From: Aquifex aeolicus
Lineage (GTDB): Bacteria > Aquificota > Aquificia > Aquificales > Aquificaceae
Direction: 5' to 3'
Length of the DNA stretch: 8,694 nucleotides
NCBI GenBank assembly: GCA_015661465.1
Contig: DQVZ01000087.1
Span: 1 to 8,694, forward strand
The position numbers were made by a program, and so were the translations under genes. Each line of letters opens with the position of its first letter. Within the stretch, counting starts at the first letter, position 1. This document shows positions 4,314 through 8,694 of this stretch, piece after piece. Under the pieces are notes generated by a model. The model was not told where the DNA came from. It worked only from the letters and a program-made list of their open reading frames with translations, and did no database searches.

Positions 4314-6323
4314 ATGAAGGGAAGAGGTCTAAAGAAGCTGGCATTGGCCATATTCGCAGTAGCAGGTGTAGGGGGTCTCGTATTTTCCAAAGCCAAGTTA
4401 TCCAAAGAATGGCAAGATGCTGCCCTTAAGACTTACGTTCCACCGGGAGAACATGACGAGTTTTACGCTTTTCTGTCAGGAGGCTTTAACGGACAGATAG
4501 GTGTCTACGGTCTTCCTTCAGGCAGGTTAATAAAAATAGTTCCAGTATTTTCCGTAAATCCTGAAAACGGATATGGGTATTCTGAGGAAACTAAAAATCT
4601 TTTAATGACATCCCACGGTTTCATCCCTTGGGATGATACTCATCATCCTCAACTTTCCCAAACAAATGGTGTGCCTGACGGAAGATGGATATTTATTAAT
4701 GCTAACAACACGCCGAGAATAGCAAGAATAGACTTAAGTGAATTCAGAACGGTTGAAATTATAGAAATTCCCAACTCCGCTGGAAATCACCCTTCATCCT
4801 TTGTAACTGCAAACACCGAGTATGTAACAGCCGCAACGAGATTCAGTATACCAATCCCCCAAAAGGATTACCCAATAGAAGAATACAAGAAGTGGGCAAA
4901 GGGAACAATTACTTTTATAAAGGTGGATAATTCGGAAGGAGAACACAACAACAGAATGTCTATAGCTTTTCAGCTCTTAGTTCCCGGATACGATTACGAC
5001 TTGGCCCACTGCGGAAAAGGACCCTCACACGGGTGGTGTTTCTTTACAAGCTACAATACAGAACAAGCTCATACTCTCCTAGAAATAAACGCTTCCCAGA
5101 GGGATAAGGACTTTATATTAGCGGTTAACTGGAAAAGGGCTGAAGAGTGTATAGCCCAAGGAAAAGGGAAGAAAATGGAAACTGTATATTATCACAACTA
5201 TATAGACCCGGAAACAGGTATAGCAAAATCTGAAAAGAAAACTGAAGTACTCGTTCTTACCCCGAAAGAATGTCCGGGAGTAGCTTATTACTTACCTACT
5301 CCCAAATCACCTCACGGAGTCGATGTTACACCGGACGGTAAATACATAATCGGTGGAGGAAAACTCTCCATAAATCAACCTATACACTCCTTTGAGAAAA
5401 TGATTAAGGCTATACAGAACAAAGAATTTGCAGGGGAAATAGAAGGAATTCCCATACTTAAATATGAATCCATTCTCCACTGTGAAGTAAAGAATTTATG
5501 TCTTGGTCCCTTACATACGGAGTTTGACGATAAGGGATACGCTTATACATCCTGCTTTATATCTTCAGAAGTTGTCAAATACGACCCGAAGACTTGTAAA
5601 ATCTTGGATAGAATACCTGTTTATTATTCTATCGGACACTTGATGATACCGGGCGGGGACTCGGCTAAGCCCTGGGGTAAATACCTAATTGCTATGAATA
5701 AGATTACTAAAGATAGATATCTACCTACTGGTCCCGAACTTCCCCACGCGGCACAACTTATAGACATCTCTGGAGAAAAGATGAAAATGCTCCTGGACTT
5801 CCCTACTCAGGGAGAACCTCACTACGCACAAGCTATTCCCGCAAGCTTGGTTAAACCAAAGGTAAAAAAGATTTACGAACTTGAAAAAAATAAGCATCCC
5901 CATGCGGTTAAAACGGAAGAAGAAGCAATGAAGAGAGGTGTGGTAAGAAAATGTGATTCAAACGGCAAATGTGAAGTCCACATATACTTAACCGCAATAA
6001 GATCGCACTTTACACCCGACAACATCGAAGGGGTTAAAGTAGGTGATACCGTGTATTTCCACGTAACAAATATAGAGCAAGATTGGGATATACCGCACGG
6101 ATTTGCAATTTTCGGAGCTAAGAATTCGAACATACTAATAATGCCTGGAGAGACTTTGACACTAAAATGGACTCCCCAAAAGCCGGGTGTATACCCCTTC
6201 TACTGTACCGACTTCTGTTCGGCTCTTCACCAAGAAATGCAAGGGTATATAAGGGTATCTCCCAAGGATGCCGATGTTAAACTATGTTGGTCATTAGGAG
6301 ACCAGAAGAGGTGTGCTGAATAA
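4314..6323 (+). CDS. nosZ: Nitrous oxide reductase, clade II (Sec-dependent) type
   Basis: Periplasmic copper enzyme reducing N2O to N2, the last step of denitrification; 669 residues. The N-terminus (MKGRGLKKLALAIFAVAG) is a Sec-type signal without twin arginine, as in clade II NosZ. An N-terminal beta-propeller (to about 510) carries the seven likely CuZ histidines: H110 and H111 (DDTHHPQ), H159 (GNHP), H334 (SPHGVD), H401 (PLHTEF), H442 (IGHLM), H503 (EPHYAQ); assignments are by motif. The C-terminal cupredoxin domain has the CuA ligands H595 (IPHGFAIF) and C631-x3-C635-x3-H639-x2-M642 (CTDFCSALHQEM). There is no C-terminal haem c domain as in some Campylobacterota. Twelve cysteines besides the CuA pair are unusual. 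GGGAGG at 4300-4305 lies 8 bases before the ATG. The stop overlaps the next start by one base. Confidence 0.98.
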   Translation: MKGRGLKKLALAIFAVAGVGGLVFSKAKLSKEWQDAALKTYVPPGEHDEFYAFLSGGFNGQIGVYGLPSGRLIKIVPVFSVNPENGYGYSEETKNLLMTSHGFIPWDDTHHPQLSQTNGVPDGRWIFINANNTPRIARIDLSEFRTVEIIEIPNSAGNHPSSFVTANTEYVTAATRFSIPIPQKDYPIEEYKKWAKGTITFIKVDNSEGEHNNRMSIAFQLLVPGYDYDLAHCGKGPSHGWCFFTSYNTEQAHTLLEINASQRDKDFILAVNWKRAEECIAQGKGKKMETVYYHNYIDPETGIAKSEKKTEVLVLTPKECPGVAYYLPTPKSPHGVDVTPDGKYIIGGGKLSINQPIHSFEKMIKAIQNKEFAGEIEGIPILKYESILHCEVKNLCLGPLHTEFDDKGYAYTSCFISSEVVKYDPKTCKILDRIPVYYSIGHLMIPGGDSAKPWGKYLIAMNKITKDRYLPTGPELPHAAQLIDISGEKMKMLLDFPTQGEPHYAQAIPASLVKPKVKKIYELEKNKHPHAVKTEEEAMKRGVVRKCDSNGKCEVHIYLTAIRSHFTPDNIEGVKVGDTVYFHVTNIEQDWDIPHGFAIFGAKNSNILIMPGETLTLKWTPQKPGVYPFYCTDFCSALHQEMQGYIRVSPKDADVKLCWSLGDQKRCAE

Positions 6324-6925
6324 TGGGTGATAAGCTGAGACCTTTTCAAAGGCTTCTCATTGCTTTGGCTTCTCTTCTTTTGCTCGGTGTCTACTTTTTT
6401 CCTCTTTGGTATATAAAACTTTGGGCCCCCCAATATCCAGAATGGTTAGGGATGTTTATATGGGTGAATACAATAACTGGTGAAAATCCCCACGACCTTT
6501 ATAACATAAATATCCTCAACCATTATATAGGTATGCAGGAAATAAATCCTGACATTGTTCCCGAGCTAAAAATCCTTCCATTTATTTTTGCCTTTTTCAT
6601 AATATTCGGTCTAATAGTTGCAATCACAGGAAAAAAGAAGCTCTTAAAAATATGGGTATGGAGCTTTATAATCTTCGGAGTTTTAGCCATAGCCGATTTC
6701 TGGTGGTGGGAGTACAGATACGGGCATAACTTAGACCCAAGGGCTCCGATAAAAATTCCCGGGGGAGCATATCAGCCACCTTTACTCGGATGCAAACAAC
6801 TTCTAAATTTCAAAGCCTGTTCTTTCCCTGCAAGGGGAGCATACTTTGCGGTAGCTTCCTTAATACTCGGTTTTACAGCTTACATTATGGATTTCTTTAA
6901 AAAGCCCGAAGGTAGATTAACATGA
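6323..6925 (+). CDS. nosB: NosB-like conserved membrane protein of clade II nos operons
   Basis: A 200-residue integral membrane protein with about four membrane segments (roughly 11-30, 83-102, 107-127, 172-191). A conserved-looking loop after the first segment reads LWAPQYPEWLGMFI and then HDLYNINILNHYIGM (57-71). A second loop between segments 3 and 4 has DPRAPIKIPGGAYQPPLLG (138-156) with C157 and C166. Position directly after nosZ and this pattern match the NosB protein of atypical (clade II) N2O reductase clusters, whose function is not established. Histidines H57, H67, H135 and the two cysteines are candidates for binding metal or haem, but this is speculation. Translation starts at TAATG, overlapping the nosZ stop by one base, and the end overlaps nosL by 4 bp. 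Confidence 0.8.
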   Translation: MGDKLRPFQRLLIALASLLLLGVYFFPLWYIKLWAPQYPEWLGMFIWVNTITGENPHDLYNINILNHYIGMQEINPDIVPELKILPFIFAFFIIFGLIVAITGKKKLLKIWVWSFIIFGVLAIADFWWWEYRYGHNLDPRAPIKIPGGAYQPPLLGCKQLLNFKACSFPARGAYFAVASLILGFTAYIMDFFKKPEGRLT

Positions 6926-7392
6926 GATCTCTTGTTCTTTTAATGGGTATTCTTTTAATTTACTCTTGTGAAGTAAGACCCACACCTGAACCTGTCAGAT
7001 TTGGTAAAGACCAGTGTGCCTTTTGCAGAATGGCAATAGTAGACGCCGGCTTTGCTTCCGAATTGAAGACTAAAAAAGGAAAGGTGTACAAGTTTGATGC
7101 CATAGAATGCCTGGCGGCTTTTTACCTCTCTGGCAAAATTCCGAAGCAAGAGGTACTGGCTATCTGGGTATCCGATTATAAACAAAAAAAGTTTATAAGA
7201 GCGGAAACAGCTTACTACCTAATAAGTCCTAACGTCAGAAGTCCAATGGGATTGAGCATAGCGGCTTTTGAAAAGAAAGAAGACTTAGAAGAGGCTCTCA
7301 GTGTCTTTAAGGGCAAAACCACCGATTGGAATGGAGTATTAGAATATGTAGGAGAAAAATGGAAAGAAAAGATATCGGTAAAGCTTCATTAA
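6922..7392 (+). CDS. nosL: NosL copper-binding lipoprotein (NosZ copper chaperone)
   Basis: NosL is a membrane-anchored periplasmic Cu(I) chaperone required for assembling the NosZ copper sites. The 156-residue product begins with a lipoprotein signal (MRSLVLLMGILLIYSC), with C16 as the likely lipidated cysteine. The copper-binding motif C32-A-F-C35-R-M37 is present, as are the family landmarks KFDAIECLAAFY (57-68) and NVRSPMGLSIAAF (104-116). The ATG overlaps the nosB stop as ATGA; AAGG at 6909-6912 is the only Shine-Dalgarno candidate. The 3' end overlaps nosD by 34 bp. The C-terminus is short and lysine-rich after TTDWNGVLEYV. Confidence 0.95.
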   Translation: MRSLVLLMGILLIYSCEVRPTPEPVRFGKDQCAFCRMAIVDAGFASELKTKKGKVYKFDAIECLAAFYLSGKIPKQEVLAIWVSDYKQKKFIRAETAYYLISPNVRSPMGLSIAAFEKKEDLEEALSVFKGKTTDWNGVLEYVGEKWKEKISVKLH

Positions 7393-8612
7393 TCTTCCTT
7401 TTTCTGAGTGTTTTTTCCTTTTCTAAGGAGATAATTGTCTGTAAAGAATGTGAAATAAATACAATTACCGAAGCTTTAAAAGTTGCAGATTCCGGAGACA
7501 CTATTATCGTTAAAAATGGTATTTACAGGGAAGGGACGATAATAGTAAACAAATCTGTTAAATTGATAGGGGAAAATTATCCAATTTTGGACGGAGAGAA
7601 TAAGCACGAAGTTGTAAGAATAACGGCTAAAAACGTAATTTTTACAGGTTTTAAGGTTATAAACTCTGGAGTAAGTGAATTGGAAGATATTGCAGGGATT
7701 AAAGTAATTAACACAAGCGGTTGTGTAATAAAGAATAACATACTCAGAAATAACTTTTGGGGGATATACCTTGCAAAGGTGAAGGACTGTACAGTAGAAG
7801 GAAATGATATTAAAGGGAGAGAAGGAACAAGTGAAGTTTATACTGGCAACGGAATACATTTATGGTATTGTAGAAATATAAGAATTGTGAATAACAAAAT
7901 ACGATACCACAGGGACGGCATCTACTTTGAATTTGTCAAAAAAAGTTTAATAGAAGGTAATTTAAGTGAATACAACTGGCGCTACGGACTGCACTTTATG
8001 TTCTCTCATGAGGATATCTATATCAATAATATATTTCGGTACAACGGAGCCGGTGTAGCAGTTATGTACACTAAGAAAGTCCTTATGCAGGGAAACAGGT
8101 TTGAAAAGAACTGGGGAGATTCTTCGTACGGATTACTACTTAAGGCCATAAGTGATAGCAAAATCGTGAATAATGTGTTTTACAAAAATACTACGGGTAT
8201 ACTCATAGACGAAACTCAGAGAACCATCATCAAGCATAACGATTTTATAGAAAACGGGTGGGCTTTAAGAATATGGGCTAATTCTATGGATAATACAATT
8301 ACGGAAAACAATTTCCTAGGGAATACCTTTGAGGTTTCAACCAACAGTAAATTAAATCCCAATAAAATCTTCAAAAATTACTGGAGTTCCTATAGGGGAT
8401 ACGATTTGAACGGAGACGGTATAGGGGATATTCCTCACAGACCTGTAAAACTTTTTTCGTATATAGTTGAAAACAACCCTGCTGCTTCAATCCTGCTGAA
8501 AAGTTTCTTCGTTGAACTGTTAAATAGGATAGAAGAAGTTTTTCCCGTAATAATTCCTACTTCTTTAGAAGACTCTAAACCACTTATGAGGAAGATAACG
8601 TGGAAGCGCTAA
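7359..8612 (+). CDS. nosD: NosD, periplasmic beta-helix protein for NosZ CuZ maturation
   Basis: NosD acts with the ABC transporter NosFY in building the CuZ centre of NosZ, probably handling a sulfur species or copper. The 417-residue product has a Sec signal (LIFLFLSVFSFS, 11-22). Its body is made of right-handed beta-helix/CASH repeats: GDTIIVKNGIYREGTI (46-61) then recurring N-N/I-x-G/N rungs such as CVIKNNILRNNFWGIYL, IRIVNNKIRYHRDGIYF, SKIVNNVFYKNTTGILI. Near the C-terminus the family hallmark NYWSSYRGYDLNGDGIGDIP (340-359) resembles a calcium-loop sequence. A C-x2-C pair (C28, C31) follows the signal peptide. The ATG at 7359 has AGGAG at 7350-7354; an upstream TTG at 7326 would spoil the signal peptide. 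The gene overlaps nosL by 34 bp and nosF by 13 bp. Confidence 0.95.
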   Translation: MERKDIGKASLIFLFLSVFSFSKEIIVCKECEINTITEALKVADSGDTIIVKNGIYREGTIIVNKSVKLIGENYPILDGENKHEVVRITAKNVIFTGFKVINSGVSELEDIAGIKVINTSGCVIKNNILRNNFWGIYLAKVKDCTVEGNDIKGREGTSEVYTGNGIHLWYCRNIRIVNNKIRYHRDGIYFEFVKKSLIEGNLSEYNWRYGLHFMFSHEDIYINNIFRYNGAGVAVMYTKKVLMQGNRFEKNWGDSSYGLLLKAISDSKIVNNVFYKNTTGILIDETQRTIIKHNDFIENGWALRIWANSMDNTITENNFLGNTFEVSTNSKLNPNKIFKNYWSSYRGYDLNGDGIGDIPHRPVKLFSYIVENNPAASILLKSFFVELLNRIEEVFPVIIPTSLEDSKPLMRKITWKR

Positions 8613-8694
8613 AGGTAGAAAATTTAAAAAAGAGCTACGGTAAGTTCACCGTTTTAAAGGAGATTTCCTTTTCGCTAAATTTCGGTGAAGTTCT
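8600..8694 (+). CDS. nosF: NosF, ABC transporter ATP-binding subunit (5' end only)
   Basis: The first 31 codons of an ABC ATPase: MEALKVENLKKSYG, then KFTVLKEISFSLNFGEVL, the standard N-terminal strand and A-loop (Y13) region leading to a Walker A that lies beyond the window edge. Following nosD, this is expected to be NosF, which energises the NosFY complex in CuZ assembly. The start is a GTG at 8600 with GAGGA at 8588-8592, 7 bases upstream, inside the end of nosD (13-bp overlap). Assignment to NosF rather than another ABC ATPase rests on position. Confidence 0.9.
   Translation, partial: MEALKVENLKKSYGKFTVLKEISFSLNFGEV

Noticed and set aside
4314..4386. Twin-arginine signal on NosZ
   Set aside because: The N-terminus reads MKGRGLKK with no RR pair or RRxFL motif, so a Sec signal fits better.
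5721..6133. Minus-strand ORFs of 60-86 codons within nosZ
   Set aside because: They are antisense to highly conserved NosZ sequence, including the CuA domain, and have no domain of their own.
7476..7859. Minus-strand 127-codon ORF inside nosD
   Set aside because: Composition (Tyr/Phe/Cys/Asn-rich) is that of an antisense shadow of the repetitive beta-helix gene, which is itself unambiguous.
1..8694. CRISPR array, tRNA/rRNA genes, insertion sequences or attachment sites
   Set aside because: No regularly spaced repeats, cloverleaf-like segments, transposase genes or terminal inverted repeats were seen on either strand.

Overview
The window looks like chromosome from a thermophilic member of the Aquificota (Aquifex/Hydrogenobacter type). 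I infer this from the AT-leaning composition, the heavy use of AGA/AGG for Arg, ATA for Ile and GGA for Gly, the Lys/Glu-rich proteins, the tightly overlapping genes and the resemblance of the small cytochrome c to the Hydrogenobacter c-552 family. The genus is not proven. No RNA genes, CRISPR arrays or insertion sequences were seen.

Left part (1-3063, all + strand). The window opens in a broken signalling gene. PAS-domain sequence in one frame runs directly into the last ~65 codons of an EAL (c-di-GMP phosphodiesterase) domain in another frame. A small housekeeping cluster follows: a LolA-like periplasmic lipoprotein carrier overlapping a GNAT acetyltransferase. After a 200-bp gap holding a good sigma70-type promoter come a CDP-alcohol phosphatidyltransferase, YbaB/EbfC and RecR, each overlapping the next.

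Middle (2994-3950). A ChaN-like (haem-binding/Tiki superfamily) gene lies on the minus strand. Its 3' end overlaps the end of recR by 70 bp. Its 5' end is peculiar: the well-placed Shine-Dalgarno/ATG is one nucleotide out of frame with the body of the gene. The region between it and the next gene carries a sigma70-like promoter with an FNR/CRP-family-like palindrome inside it.

Right part (3953-8694, + strand). This is a clade II-type nitrous oxide reductase operon: a periplasmic cytochrome c, nosZ, nosB-like membrane protein, nosL (copper lipoprotein), nosD (beta-helix maturation protein) and the first 31 codons of nosF (ABC ATPase). Genes from nosZ onwards overlap by 1-34 bp, which suggests one translationally coupled transcript. 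In the likely scheme the cytochrome brings electrons to NosZ, which reduces N2O to N2 in the periplasm. NosL delivers copper, and NosD with NosF and a presumed NosY outside the window build the CuZ centre. NosB is a conserved membrane protein of unknown role. The NosZ has a Sec-type rather than twin-arginine signal, all expected copper ligands, and an unusual number of additional cysteines.

The system is therefore a recognisable type (clade II N2O respiration), not a wholly new one. The points most worth following up are the out-of-frame start of the ChaN-like gene, the FNR-like box in the nos promoter, the cysteine-rich NosZ, NosB, and the PAS/EAL deletion remnant.
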